Source of the DNA: Skermanella rosea
GTDB lineage: Bacteria; Pseudomonadota; Alphaproteobacteria; Azospirillales; Azospirillaceae
DNA: 64,000 bases
Reading direction: 5' to 3'
NCBI RefSeq assembly: GCF_016806835.2
Contig: NZ_CP086115.1
Location: 36,865-100,864 of the forward strand
Under the pieces are notes generated by a model. It saw nothing but the letters and a program-made list of their open reading frames with translations, searched no databases and had not been told where the DNA came from. The position numbers were made by a program, and so were the translations under genes. This document shows, piece after piece, positions 47,854 to 56,618 of this stretch. Numbering within the stretch: the stretch's first letter is position 1; each line of letters begins with the position of its first letter.

Positions 47854-48360
47854 TTATGGCCGCGCCTTCTGGTAGAAACCGGCCTCCGCCTCGCGGCGAC
47901 GCACCAGTCCGGGCAGCACGCGGCCTCCGGCCTTGTTCCAGCGCTTCATCTGGACCGGTACCTCAGCATGCGCACCGGCATTGATGCGCTTGAGCATGGT
48001 CGAGTTCTGCAGTGCGCCTGGGCCGAGGTTGAACGTCCAGCTCGCCACCGCATCGAACTGCAGGGGCCAGAGCGGGACGCGGACCAGGCGGTCGGCCTGG
48101 CGGGCGTGGGATGCCACGTCCTGCTCGAGCAGCTTCTGGGCGGCCTCGCCCACCAGCGGCTCGTCGTAGGCCCCGCCCTTCTGCATCAGGTGGCCGTAGC
48201 CGATCGTCCAGTGCCCGGCGGCGTCGCGGTAGGGGTAAGGGCTGTAGCCCTCGAAATGCTTGATGAGCGCGATCCCTGCCGGCGTCACCTTGCAGTCGCC
48301 GTCGCAGGGCGCGGCCGGGGCGTTCCACAGGGACAGCGCGGCGAGGAAGGTCTTAATCAT
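47854..48360 (-). CDS. Phage endolysin, GH24 lysozyme
   Basis: 168 residues. The catalytic triad Glu37, Asp46 and Thr52 (HFEGYSPYPYRDAAGHWTIG) has exactly the T4-lysozyme spacing; DVASHARQADRLVRVPLWPL and FDAVASWTFNLGPGALQNST follow. A hydrophobic N-terminus (IKTFLAALSLWNAPAAP) suggests Sec export, as in signal-arrest or secreted endolysins. ATG 48360 overlaps the o-spanin stop. Last gene of the late operon. Confidence 0.93.
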   Translation of the reverse strand: MIKTFLAALSLWNAPAAPCDGDCKVTPAGIALIKHFEGYSPYPYRDAAGHWTIGYGHLMQKGGAYDEPLVGEAAQKLLEQDVASHARQADRLVRVPLWPLQFDAVASWTFNLGPGALQNSTMLKRINAGAHAEVPVQMKRWNKAGGRVLPGLVRRREAEAGFYQKARP

Positions 48361-48586
48361 CGCCGCCTGCCTTGCGCACCGCCTCGACCTCAAGGGTGTA
48401 GGCCGTGGCGCCCTTCCAGTCGCGCACCATGCAGGCAGGAAGCCGTTCGGCTTCGTGCTCGCCCTTCATGTAGTCGAGGCTGCACCGGCTGAGATAGAAC
48501 GGCTCGGGCAATGACGGCATGACGGCCTGCGGCGTACCTTGGCAGCACGCCGAAAGGACCAGAAAACTAATAACGCTCCACCGCAT
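48353..48586 (-). CDS. o-spanin-like lipoprotein (Rz1 type)
   Basis: 77 residues with signal MRWSVISFLVLSAC ending in a lipobox Cys. It overlaps the i-spanin gene by 20 bases and the endolysin start by 8. The set fits a two-component spanin that fuses inner and outer membranes at lysis. Confidence 0.75.
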   Translation of the reverse strand: MRWSVISFLVLSACCQGTPQAVMPSLPEPFYLSRCSLDYMKGEHEAERLPACMVRDWKGATAYTLEVEAVRKAGGDD

Positions 48587-48830
48587 AACCCCCCAGCCAG
48601 TCCAGAATTTTCCCTGCGTCTTCGGTCTGCGGCACGCTTTGCCGCGCCTTCTCGCGCGCCCGGCCGGCCCGGCGCTCGATCGTCACCACGGCTTTCGCCT
48701 GCGCGATCTCGCACGCATGCACGCCGTCGGAGCGACCTTTCAGATAGATAGAAAGAAAGATAGCTACTACGGCAACGGCAGCCAGCGCGTAGCGGGCAAT
48801 GCGGCTATTCAGCAGCGACAGGATCCACAT
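48567..48830 (-). CDS. i-spanin-like protein (Rz type)
   Basis: 87 residues: N-terminal membrane helix ARYALAAVAVVAIFLSIYLK, then a charged periplasmic helix (AKAVVTIERRAGRAREKARQ). Shorter than lambda Rz but in the right place upstream of the lipoprotein and endolysin. A GAAAGAAAG 9-mer lies in its membrane-helix codons (48751-48759). Confidence 0.72.
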   Translation of the reverse strand: MWILSLLNSRIARYALAAVAVVAIFLSIYLKGRSDGVHACEIAQAKAVVTIERRAGRAREKARQSVPQTEDAGKILDWLGGYAVERY

Positions 48831-49158
48831 CTTGGCCTCCCTGCATCTCGGCCTTCCTGCGCTCGACCGCGATTTCGCGCTTGGCCTGCCACTTGACCGG
48901 GTCGATCAGGAAGTCGATCACCGGCGTGGAGGCGCGATCCAGCGCCAAGGCGAGGATAACCCAGCCGAACTGATGCGGATCGAAGGTGATGAATGGCTCC
49001 ACCGGCAGCACGTTCGGTCCCATCTGCCACAGCGCGAAGCCGTAAAGCGGGATGCGGTAGGTGGCGACCAGCGTCTCGATATTGACGAAGCGCTGCTTGA
49101 GGTCACTGAAGAGCACCGAGAACGCCGTTTTGATCTGCGAGATAAAGGTCTGGAACAT
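48805..49158 (-). CDS. Lysis-cassette membrane protein, holin candidate
   Basis: 117 residues with a hydrophobic helix FGWVILALALDRASTPVIDF and an amphipathic N-terminus (ISQIKTAFSVLFSDLKQRFV). Position before the spanins suggests a holin or holin partner, but topology is not diagnostic. Confidence 0.55.
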   Translation of the reverse strand: MFQTFISQIKTAFSVLFSDLKQRFVNIETLVATYRIPLYGFALWQMGPNVLPVEPFITFDPHQFGWVILALALDRASTPVIDFLIDPVKWQAKREIAVERRKAEMQGGQDVDPVAAE

Positions 49159-49165
49159 AACTCTC

Positions 49166-49591
49166 CTATGGCTGGGGATGGGCGCCTGCCGCGGCGACGG
49201 CCTGCGCGATTTTACTCACGTTCACCTCGAGCATGCCGAGGACCAGAGCGGCGATGGCCGCGATCAGGATGCCCTTCACGAGAACGTCGACCGCGGCGCT
49301 GCACAGGCGCAGCCAGATCGTGCGCAGGGGCTGAAGATCGTTCTGGAACTTGTCGGACTTATCAAGACGCTCGATGACCGCGTTGTGATGCGCGGTCTGC
49401 TGCGCCTTCCAGCCGTCGATCGAACCGCCCAGCTCGCCCTGCCGACGCGCGATGTCCGTCAGTTGCGAGCCGATGATGGAGACGCTGCCCTCGATGCCGC
49501 TGGTGACGCGTTCCAGGTTCTCCACCCGGCGTCCCAGTTCGGCGACCTGCCCTTCGATACCTCTCACACGCTGCTCCAAATGTAACTCCAT
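49166..49591 (-). CDS. Coiled-coil protein with C-terminal membrane helix (holin candidate)
   Basis: 141 residues. GIEGQVAELGRRVENLERVT...IEGSVSIIGSQLTDIARRQG is a heptad coiled coil, followed by VKGILIAAIAALVLGMLEVN as a membrane helix. This layout occurs in some phage holin-like proteins next to lysis genes. ATG 49591. Confidence 0.6.
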   Translation of the reverse strand: MELHLEQRVRGIEGQVAELGRRVENLERVTSGIEGSVSIIGSQLTDIARRQGELGGSIDGWKAQQTAHHNAVIERLDKSDKFQNDLQPLRTIWLRLCSAAVDVLVKGILIAAIAALVLGMLEVNVSKIAQAVAAAGAHPQP

Positions 49592-49614
49592 GAAATTGAT
49601 TCTGTTCTTGTTTT

Positions 49615-50232
49615 TCAGTTTGGAATGGCACCCACGGCGCAGCGGATCGCGTGCAGCGTCAACGCGATGGCGGCGCCGCATGGCGCAAGGCCGGTGATGA
49701 GTTCAGTGCAGCGGCGGCCGTCGAGGATGCGGTCGGTATGGCCGCGCCGGGCATGGGAGGCGATCTCGCGCGCCCGCAGTTTCCTGCCGATGCGGGTGCT
49801 GTGATTGAATGTCCGGACAGCGAGGTACGGCGCCGCCATGGTGAGCCAGAGGGCGGCGACCGACCACAGCCATGTCCATGCCCCGGCATAGGCGAACAGG
49901 GTGGTGCAGAGAGCACTGGTGACCGCGAGGGGAACGGCGTAGCTGATGGCGCAGCGCATGAAGGTGCGGGCGCTCGGCAGCCTGATCGCCGTCAGCTCGG
50001 CCCGCGCCTGACGGCTGGTGCGGTAGAGCAGCCAGAAAATCGCGGAGGGCAGCAGACCGGCGGGCGCCCAGTACCAGGCCGTGCCCATGAGCGGCAGCGA
50101 GGCCATGCAGGCGACGGCGTGCGCGGCGATGAGATACGGCTTGCTGACCCAGTTGCCGCCGTGCAGCGCCGATGCCGCCGAGGTGGACGTCATGAGCGTG
50201 GCCGCGATGGCGGTATGAATCGCGCCGGTCAC
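49615..50232 (-). CDS. Polytopic membrane protein in late operon
   Basis: 205 residues with several hydrophobic segments (PYLIAAHAVACMASLPLMGT; AISYAVPLAVTSALCTTLFA; WLWSVAALWLTMAAPYLAVR). GTG 50232 overlaps the stop of the tail gene before it, so it is chosen over GTG 50244. Unknown; could be superinfection exclusion or lysis-related. Confidence 0.6.
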   Translation of the reverse strand: MTGAIHTAIAATLMTSTSAASALHGGNWVSKPYLIAAHAVACMASLPLMGTAWYWAPAGLLPSAIFWLLYRTSRQARAELTAIRLPSARTFMRCAISYAVPLAVTSALCTTLFAYAGAWTWLWSVAALWLTMAAPYLAVRTFNHSTRIGRKLRAREIASHARRGHTDRILDGRRCTELITGLAPCGAAIALTLHAIRCAVGAIPN

Positions 50233-50978
50233 GCGATGCCCCACTTGGCGCGAAGGTAGGCCGTGATGGCTTGGCGGGCCGGCAGGCTCAGGGCGCGCGT
50301 GTAGAACAGATGCTCGCCGATGTCACCGGCAAGGGGATCAACCAAGTCAGCCCGTGCAAACAACGTATAGTTTCCAGTGCCGTTGAAAATAGTCGGATTG
50401 GCAGATGCGGAGACCAGCGACCCGTTCATTACCGTGATAATCTGGCTGTTGTTGTAATGGGCTTCGATGACTGCTGGAGCTCCCACGGGTACCATTGGGG
50501 ACGACACGGCGGCGGTCTGGATGGCCGTCGAGGTACCGTCGGTTGATATCGTGGTCGAGGCCTGATCGACGGCGTTTATCTGGTTCCAAAACTCCCGCTG
50601 GTTGCCAGTGACCGTATACTTCCCGGCGATGGTCTCGGCCGCGCCCAGGTCGGCGACGCGCTGGATCACGCTGAAGACGCTGAAGGCCGTATAGTTCAGC
50701 GTCGGCACATCGGGGATTGTGAGTTGGCTGGCGTTGGTGCCATCATGGCGTCCGCGCAGCGCGGGCCGTCCATTGATGGCGCTGGCGACTAGCCGTGGCT
50801 GTCGCAGCGTCGTGCCCTGCGCGGCGTTGTTCCCGCGCCCACTCTTATCACGCCACTGGCTGACGAGGTTGCTGGAAACGGAGAGCGACCCCGGGTCCGT
50901 GGCATCGAGCCAGAGCGCCAGACCGGGCACATCGGTCGGCTGGAACTCGCCGCCGAGCAGGGTGAGAAGACGGCTCAT
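50229..50978 (-). CDS. Tail protein with LamG-like domain
   Basis: 249 residues: VPGLALWLDATDPGSLSVSS, VSQWRDKSGRGNNAAQGTTL and GEHLFYTRALSLPARQAITA are typical of concanavalin/LamG-like carbohydrate-binding tail proteins. Placed after the spike, likely a receptor-binding or decoration protein. Confidence 0.75.
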   Translation of the reverse strand: MSRLLTLLGGEFQPTDVPGLALWLDATDPGSLSVSSNLVSQWRDKSGRGNNAAQGTTLRQPRLVASAINGRPALRGRHDGTNASQLTIPDVPTLNYTAFSVFSVIQRVADLGAAETIAGKYTVTGNQREFWNQINAVDQASTTISTDGTSTAIQTAAVSSPMVPVGAPAVIEAHYNNSQIITVMNGSLVSASANPTIFNGTGNYTLFARADLVDPLAGDIGEHLFYTRALSLPARQAITAYLRAKWGIA

Positions 50979-50979
50979 A

Positions 50980-51321
50980 TCAGACCGGACGGCTGACGAC
51001 AGTGAGGGTCCGTGCCGCGGCTTCCGATGCGCTTGAGACGATGCGCAGGAAGCTGACCCCGGCATAGATGGAGGGGTTCAGGGCGACGTAGCGACCTGCG
51101 GTGACCGCGACCGAGTAATCCGCCCCGTTCCACTGGATCGTCTGGAAGGTGCCGCTGTCGGAGCTGGCGGCTTGAAAGCTCAGCGACGTGCCGGTGAAGG
51201 CGGCGGGCATGTGGATGCCGCAGAGCGTCGAGCCGTTAAGGGCGATGGTGCCGCTGGTCGTCTGACCGTTGGCGATGCTGGCGTCGGTGAAGGCACGAAT
51301 GGGATTGAACTGGCTGGTCAT
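50980..51321 (-). CDS. Small beta-rich tail protein
   Basis: 113 residues (FTDASIANGQTTSGTIALNG; FQAASSDSGTFQTIQWNGAD; YVALNPSIYAGVSFLRIVSS). Beta-rich, like other small tail/decoration proteins in this operon. Ends 1 base before the LamG-like gene. Confidence 0.65.
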   Translation of the reverse strand: MTSQFNPIRAFTDASIANGQTTSGTIALNGSTLCGIHMPAAFTGTSLSFQAASSDSGTFQTIQWNGADYSVAVTAGRYVALNPSIYAGVSFLRIVSSASEAAARTLTVVSRPV

Positions 51322-51353
51322 AACTCCTCAGTGGTGGGGTGATTCTCGTTGGG

Positions 51354-54029
51354 TCAGCCAATCAGGCCGAGTGCAGGGATCGTGGCGGTCGTCACCACGC
51401 CGAAGGCCTGTCCGCTGGCAATGGTCGGAAAGGCGTTCGCGTAGGGGTGGGCCAGCGAGTAGCCGATGCCCTTGAACGCATCGATGGTGGCATCGCCGCC
51501 CATCAACCAGCCGAACTCGCTCTCCTGGACGCACTCCATGTTGGGCGTGCCGTTGGAATTGACGGCGTAGTAGTACCAGCCCGCGCTGAGCGTGGCTCCA
51601 ATGCCGATGGAGAGCGTCGTGTTGGCACCTGAGGCGGGGACGCCGGTGTTGTCGGCCGCCAGCGGTGCACCGAACGGCTTGTTGCCCGCGGCATTCAGCG
51701 ATTGCTCGTTCTGATAGATGGCGAACTTGACGTTGGTGCCGCCCGCGCCCCCGCCGACCGTGCGCGCGCGCGCCCCGGCGAAGGTGAAGGCGTTTGGCAG
51801 GTAGAAGGGGATGAAGTAGATCGTGTCAGGCGCTGCCACGGTGCCCGGCACCGTCAGGCGACGCGTGGTGCTGAACACCTTGGCGGAGACGAAGCCGGGA
51901 TGCACCTGCGGCCGCTCCGCTCGCCAATCAACTCCGTCGACGTGGTTGGAGCTAAGGCTGATGCGGTCCCATCCCTTCACGCCGTTGCGCTGGGCTGTCA
52001 TGGCGCTGTTCTTGACGAACATGCCGGGCACGTACTTGCCGGTGGATGGCCGGGCCGAGGCCTCCCGGACGCAGAAATTCTTGATCTTGCGGAAGGTCGC
52101 CGCGTCGGTCGGATCAGAGCCTTCGATGTGGTACCAGATGCGCTCGCCTGCGGTGAGCAGGTTGCCGATCCCGAGGTTGCCGCTGTTGTAGCCAAGCGCG
52201 GTAGGATCGCAGAAGCCGGTATTGTCGTGCAGGTGCACAGCACCGGCGCCGTTCTGGATGCGCGAGACGTTGCGGATCTGGCAACGGTTGACGATGATCC
52301 CCGACGCGTTTTGGTTGTTGATGGCGCACGGCGTGATCTGGTCTTGCCATCCGCCTTTGACCGAGGCGTGACGATTGGCGTGGGTGAGTTGCGGATCGCC
52401 ATCCATGACGACACCCTCGAAGGTGATCCCCTGGTTCGCGTCTGCGATGGTGAAAACCGTGAGCGCCGCGCGGTTGAACCGGAGCATGGAGCCGCCCCGG
52501 AACACCACGTTGTCGCAGCGCATGCCGGTGCCATCGATGGCGACGCTGTTCTCGTGGCCGTTGATGATGGTCCCTTCAAAGAAGCTGTCGCGGAAATAGC
52601 CGGTGTCCGAGCCAAGCCGCACGCCGTTGCCGCGACCGATCTCGGTCTCGGTAATTGCCGGGTCGAGCCAGCCGTTGCGCGTGAACATCTGCCCGTAGCC
52701 CCAGTCGGAATACTTCGCAACCGTGGGCAAGGTGCGCACCAGCTGGTTGCCCCATGCGGTGATGAAGTAGGCCCCCGGCTGCGCTGTCGTCGGGCCATTG
52801 GCCATGAAGTGCTCGTAGAGCGCCTGCACCGTGCCACTGGCGGCGACGGGCTGGCCCGGTGCTGCCGCGAGTGCTCCCTGCACCAGAGCCGACGTCAGGT
52901 AGACATAGTCGGCGCCGCTGTTCAGGCCGTCGATCGCGCCCCGGTCGATCACGTCATGCACGATGTTGTTGGCGAGGATGCCGCCCATGAGGGGCGTATT
53001 GCCCTCGAATCCCTGGAAGCTGGCGGACAGGCCGTGTTGCTTCGGGCGGTAGACGCGGTTGTTGGCGATGATGAAGCGCTTGCCGCCCATGAAGCGGACG
53101 CCTTGCGTGTCGATGAACGTGCCGCCGATGCAGACGAAGCCGTCGCGTACCGGGAAAGCCTCGCTGTCCTCGCTATGCCAGGCCACGGCATCGTCGTCGC
53201 ACCAGGCCACATATGGATTGAAGACGACCACGTCAGAGCAGGCAGACGTGTTGATGCCGTCCCGCGCGCTCCATCGAACACGCGGGTTGATGATGCGGGC
53301 CCGGTCGCAGGCGCGCAGCGCAATGGACATGCCGCGGGCATAGTCGCAGCCAACATTCTCGATGGTCATGTCGCTGCATTTGTAGAAAAGGATCGGCGTG
53401 CGCCCCAGGTCGTTCTGCTGGGTGAGCCACTTGCCTTCCATGCTGAAGTTTCGCAGGGCGATCTCGCTTACCCACGGATAGGCGGCGGGGCGGTGCAGCG
53501 GCGTGATGCCGTCAGCGTCGGCATACTTCAGGATGGTGCGGTCCATGCCCGCGCCTTCCAGGGTCCAGTTGCCGACTTGGGGCAGCACCAAGGAGCCGTT
53601 CAGGATGTAGGTGCCGTCGGGCATGTAGATGCGACCGCCACCAGCCGCCTCGATGGCGGCGAATGCAGCATTGAAGGCCGCGGTGTCGTCCGTGGAGCCG
53701 TCACCCTTCGCGCCGCCCGCATAGGCCGCGTCTTTGATGTTCATCGCGCCGTCGAGCGGAGCGATGGTCAACGTACCGGTGCCGTCGTTGTAGGTGGCAG
53801 AAATGCCTCCGGCCCCACGGATGAGTGCTGCCACGCGGTCATCGACGCGCTCGTCGGTGTGATAACGGTTCGACGACCCCTCAGGGATGTCGTCCGTGTT
53901 GATCGTGACCGGCCCGCTCTTGCCGTTGATGCTTGCAACACCGGTGGTGATGATCTGGGCGGCTGCCGCCTCGCTGCCGCTTACCACCACTGCGGTCTGC
54001 GGCTCGTATACTCTCACGACGTCGGTCAT
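51354..54029 (-). CDS. Tailspike: pectate-lyase-like beta-helix protein
   Basis: 891 residues. After an N-terminal anchor (SINGKSGPVTINTDDIPEGS) comes the Pectate_lyase_3 signature AAYAGGAKGDGSTDDTAAFN and GGGRIYMPDGTYILNGSLVL, then many beta-helix rungs (NFSMEGKWL; NPRVRWSARDGINTSACSDV; GILANNIVHDVIDRGAIDGL). The C-terminus is a beta domain probably for trimerisation or receptor binding. Likely degrades surface polysaccharide at adsorption. The opposite-strand open frame over the same bases is a shadow. Confidence 0.88.
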   Translation of the reverse strand: MTDVVRVYEPQTAVVVSGSEAAAAQIITTGVASINGKSGPVTINTDDIPEGSSNRYHTDERVDDRVAALIRGAGGISATYNDGTGTLTIAPLDGAMNIKDAAYAGGAKGDGSTDDTAAFNAAFAAIEAAGGGRIYMPDGTYILNGSLVLPQVGNWTLEGAGMDRTILKYADADGITPLHRPAAYPWVSEIALRNFSMEGKWLTQQNDLGRTPILFYKCSDMTIENVGCDYARGMSIALRACDRARIINPRVRWSARDGINTSACSDVVVFNPYVAWCDDDAVAWHSEDSEAFPVRDGFVCIGGTFIDTQGVRFMGGKRFIIANNRVYRPKQHGLSASFQGFEGNTPLMGGILANNIVHDVIDRGAIDGLNSGADYVYLTSALVQGALAAAPGQPVAASGTVQALYEHFMANGPTTAQPGAYFITAWGNQLVRTLPTVAKYSDWGYGQMFTRNGWLDPAITETEIGRGNGVRLGSDTGYFRDSFFEGTIINGHENSVAIDGTGMRCDNVVFRGGSMLRFNRAALTVFTIADANQGITFEGVVMDGDPQLTHANRHASVKGGWQDQITPCAINNQNASGIIVNRCQIRNVSRIQNGAGAVHLHDNTGFCDPTALGYNSGNLGIGNLLTAGERIWYHIEGSDPTDAATFRKIKNFCVREASARPSTGKYVPGMFVKNSAMTAQRNGVKGWDRISLSSNHVDGVDWRAERPQVHPGFVSAKVFSTTRRLTVPGTVAAPDTIYFIPFYLPNAFTFAGARARTVGGGAGGTNVKFAIYQNEQSLNAAGNKPFGAPLAADNTGVPASGANTTLSIGIGATLSAGWYYYAVNSNGTPNMECVQESEFGWLMGGDATIDAFKGIGYSLAHPYANAFPTIASGQAFGVVTTATIPALGLIG

Positions 54030-54127
54030 CGGGTGCTACCATGGATAGCAACGCTATCTTGTGCGGCAATAATGGCCGCTTGCGTCTGATGATTAAAAGC
54101 CGCGTTGAACGCTTCTTCCTTTTTCAT
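54026..54127 (-). CDS. Short ORF before tailspike
   Basis: 33 residues (MKKEEAFNAAFNHQTQAAII) with GAGG upstream and an overlap to the tailspike ATG. May be real, or a gene beginning cut off when the tnpB element inserted next to it. Confidence 0.4.
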   Translation of the reverse strand: MKKEEAFNAAFNHQTQAAIIAAQDSVAIHGSTR

Positions 54128-54166
54128 TGTTAAAACCTCTAAGTTGTAGTACATGACTCAATAATT

Positions 54167-55303
54167 ATGATTTATGATTGTCTTTATCGATTCCGCTTCT
54201 ATCCCTCACCCGAACAGGAAGAATTGCTCGTCAAGACCTTCGGCTGCGTGCGCTTCGTTTATAATCAAGCGAGGCAGGAACGAGAGGCTGCTTGGGTTGA
54301 GCGGAAAGAGCATTGCAGGTACAAGCAGACGAATGCTTTGCTGACAAAGTTAAAGGCTGACCCGGCCCGCACTTGGCTTCGAGAAGTATCATGCGTCCCA
54401 TTGCAACAAGCACTTCGCCATTTAGACGAGGCCTTCACCAATTTTTTCCGGAAACGCGCGGCTTACCCGCGATTTCGTTCCAAACAGGGCAGACAGAGCG
54501 CTGAATTCACCAAAAGCGGCTTCCGTTATAAGAACGGCCAGATTTGGCTTGCCAAAATGGCGGACCCATTGAGCATTCGATGGTCCCGCCCGCTTGACGC
54601 CCCACCATCCACCGTCACGGTTATTCGCGAAGCAGATGGCCGCTGGTATGTCGTATGTCGCACAGGTAAGGCGGTCGCTCCCTTGCCCGCTAACGACAAT
54701 GCTGTCGGCATCGACCTTGGCTTGGCACACTTCACCACGCTCTCCACCGGAGAGAAGATCGACAACCCACGACACCTCTCTAAGCGCCTTAAGCGATTGG
54801 CGCATCTTCAGCGCCGTGCCGCGAGGAAGCAGAAAGGATCGAAAAACCGAGTGAAGGCCAACCTGAAAGTGGCCCGCGCCCATTCCGCCGTGCGTCATGC
54901 GCGGCAAGACTTCCTGCACAAGCTTTCCACGCGCCTGATCCGTGAGAACCAAACGATCTGCGTGGAAACCCTGAACGTGCAGGGCATGGTGAGGAACCGC
55001 AAGCTGGCCCGCGCCATCTCGGACGCTGGCTGGGCGCAGTTCGTCTCCATGCTTTCGTACAAGGCCGTCTGGCATGGACGGGCGCTGGCGAAGATCGACC
55101 GCTGGCATCCGTCCACCAAGACGTGCAGCGTGTGCGGGACTACTGGGCATGACCTGCCTCTTTCGGTGAGGGAGTGGGATTGCCCGGACTGCGGCGAGCG
55201 TCACGACAGGGACGTGAACGCCGCGAAGAACATTCTGGCCGCCGGACTGGCGGTGTCTGCCTGCGGAGGCGATGTAAGACCTGTTGCGGCTTCGGCTGCA
55301 TAG
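54167..55303 (+). CDS. tnpB: TnpB RNA-guided nuclease
   Basis: 378 residues, full length. The N-terminal IS605 OrfB domain starts YRFRFYPSPEQEELLVKTFG; the RuvC-like active site is Asp183 (GIDLGLAHF), Glu267 (ICVETLNVQG) and Asp347/Asp349 (HDRDVNAAKNIL); the zinc finger is C320-x2-C323 and C339-x2-C342. TnpB uses an RNA from the element's right end to cut the matching empty site, which keeps the element. All residues needed for activity appear intact. Confidence 0.95.
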   Translation: MIYDCLYRFRFYPSPEQEELLVKTFGCVRFVYNQARQEREAAWVERKEHCRYKQTNALLTKLKADPARTWLREVSCVPLQQALRHLDEAFTNFFRKRAAYPRFRSKQGRQSAEFTKSGFRYKNGQIWLAKMADPLSIRWSRPLDAPPSTVTVIREADGRWYVVCRTGKAVAPLPANDNAVGIDLGLAHFTTLSTGEKIDNPRHLSKRLKRLAHLQRRAARKQKGSKNRVKANLKVARAHSAVRHARQDFLHKLSTRLIRENQTICVETLNVQGMVRNRKLARAISDAGWAQFVSMLSYKAVWHGRALAKIDRWHPSTKTCSVCGTTGHDLPLSVREWDCPDCGERHDRDVNAAKNILAAGLAVSACGGDVRPVAASAA

Positions 55304-55375
55304 GCAATCTCCAGCGAAACAGGAACCTGCGTCGTGAGGCTCAGGATGTCCCTTCAAAGAGGGGCAAGATGTCAA
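55240..55375 (+). ncRNA. Putative omega (guide) RNA scaffold of tnpB
   Basis: The tnpB 3' end and the 72 bases after it contain the family's GAAACAGGAACCTGCGTCGT segment and a short hairpin before the right end. By analogy with other TnpB elements this RNA would continue into 55376-55395, which would be the guide. The 5' limit is a guess. Confidence 0.5.
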
Positions 55376-55740
55376 CGGGTGACCTCCGCGCTGACAAGAA
55401 TGAGGCCCATCGCGAGACGGCTGACCTTGCCGAGCGTGTCGATCAGCTCGATGTCGTAGTAGCCGCCGGTCGTGGACAGCGCGGCGGTCTGCACCGCGCT
55501 CAGGGTGATCGTGACGCGGCCGTTCGGTCCGTCGATGGCGATGCCGCCCTTTGAGCCGGAGTCGAGATCAAGGAAAGTGACGCCAGAATCAATCCTCTCC
55601 CGGGCCTGCATGCGGGCCGTGTAACCGGTCAGGTCAACGGGCGTGAACGTCGTGCCGCTGAGGGTGCCCTTTTCGAACAGCTTCTCGAAGTCGCTTCCCT
55701 GATAGATCTTCAGATTGAACTCAATCGGTGGTGTGGTCAT
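55372..55740 (-). CDS. Phage tail-associated protein, 3' end at IS junction
   Basis: 122 residues (IEFNLKIYQGSDFEKLFEKG; TGYTARMQARERIDSGVTFL; GYYDIELIDTLGKVSRLAMG), of the small immunoglobulin-like/BppU-type tail protein kind. The last codons and stop fall on the right end of the tnpB element, so the original C-terminus may have differed slightly. Confidence 0.7.
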   Translation of the reverse strand: MTTPPIEFNLKIYQGSDFEKLFEKGTLSGTTFTPVDLTGYTARMQARERIDSGVTFLDLDSGSKGGIAIDGPNGRVTITLSAVQTAALSTTGGYYDIELIDTLGKVSRLAMGLILVSAEVTR

Positions 55741-55764
55741 AAATCTCCCGAGTGGTGGATGAGG

Positions 55765-56616
55765 TTAGTAGAGAAGGACGATGCGGCCGGGATTGCCGTC
55801 AAGCGCACCGCTGATGCCGCCTTTTCCGGCAGGAGAGGCATAGTTGGAGTCAGCGGCATTGGAGGCGTTTTCGTTCGTGGCCGCAGTCAGGATGGAATTG
55901 GCGACCTGCAGCGGGTGCGCATACGAGGAACCGCCGCCGCCGGAGCCGGAGGCCCCGCTCGCCGATCCCCCGCCGCCGCCGAAGTAACCGTCGCCTCCCC
56001 CGGCACCGGTCTCCACCTCACCTGCACCGCCACGAAGGAAAGTGCCCGCCGTTGCGCCAGCATTTCCGGCTGTGCCACCACCGCTCTGCGAGCCATCTCG
56101 CGAGCCACCGCTAGCGGCGACACCAGGACGTCCCGCTGAGCTGCTGTGGTTCGCTCCGCCCCCAGAGCCGGCGACAAGCAGGAGCGTGATGTCGCCCAGT
56201 GCAGACTTGCGCCAGAGTGCAACGAGACCGCCCCCGAACGAGGCGCTGGTGGTCGTCGTGCGTCCGGGTTGCCCACCAGTGAGGCTAAGCTCGGCGGCAG
56301 TGTCATTCGAATTCAGGAAGGAAAGTCCGCCGCGTCCAACTTGCATCATGATCGTGTCACCGGCGCGAACGCTAAAGTCCCCCTGCGCGAAGGCCCCGCC
56401 GCCGCCATTATAGGAGCCGTTGAATCCGCCGCCGCCACCAGCTCCCCACAGCTTGGCTCGCATGGTGCCGGACGTAAGTACGGTGAACTCGTAGTATCCT
56501 GCCGAACCGTAAGCCTGCGTCGAGCCGCCAACGAAGGGCTCAATGGTCTCATACGCGCTGCCCAAGATGGCGGGACGCGCCAGCCGGCGCGCCAGAGAAG
56601 GAGTGAGCAGCTTCAT
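55765..56616 (-). CDS. Glycine-rich tail fibre tip/adhesin
   Basis: 283 residues. GYYEFTVLTSGTMRAKLWGA then GGGGG-rich tracts (NGSYNGGGGAFAQGDFSVRA; GDGYFGGGGGSASGASGSGG) and a GRIVLLY end. Glycine-rich repeats of this kind form polyglycine sandwiches in phage adhesins that contact receptors, with the loops varying. Likely a receptor-binding protein. Confidence 0.78.
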   Translation of the reverse strand: MKLLTPSLARRLARPAILGSAYETIEPFVGGSTQAYGSAGYYEFTVLTSGTMRAKLWGAGGGGGFNGSYNGGGGAFAQGDFSVRAGDTIMMQVGRGGLSFLNSNDTAAELSLTGGQPGRTTTTSASFGGGLVALWRKSALGDITLLLVAGSGGGANHSSSAGRPGVAASGGSRDGSQSGGGTAGNAGATAGTFLRGGAGEVETGAGGGDGYFGGGGGSASGASGSGGGGSSYAHPLQVANSILTAATNENASNAADSNYASPAGKGGISGALDGNPGRIVLLY

Positions 56617-56618
56617 GG

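Larger units (their letters stand above)
54140..55375 (+). mobile_element. tnpB-only IS200/IS605 group element (IS1341-like)
   Basis: A + strand tnpB gene interrupts the minus-strand tail operon. The right end is placed at GATGTCAA (55368-55375), a typical right-end sequence; it supplies part of the last codons of the neighbouring tail gene (stop TGA at 55374-55372). The left end lies somewhere in 54128-54166 and is only approximate. No tnpA is present, so movement would need a transposase in trans. Confidence 0.75.

Noticed and set aside
51702..54089. 795-codon open frame on the + strand
   Set aside because: Antisense to the tailspike gene, whose beta-helix motifs are clear on the minus strand.
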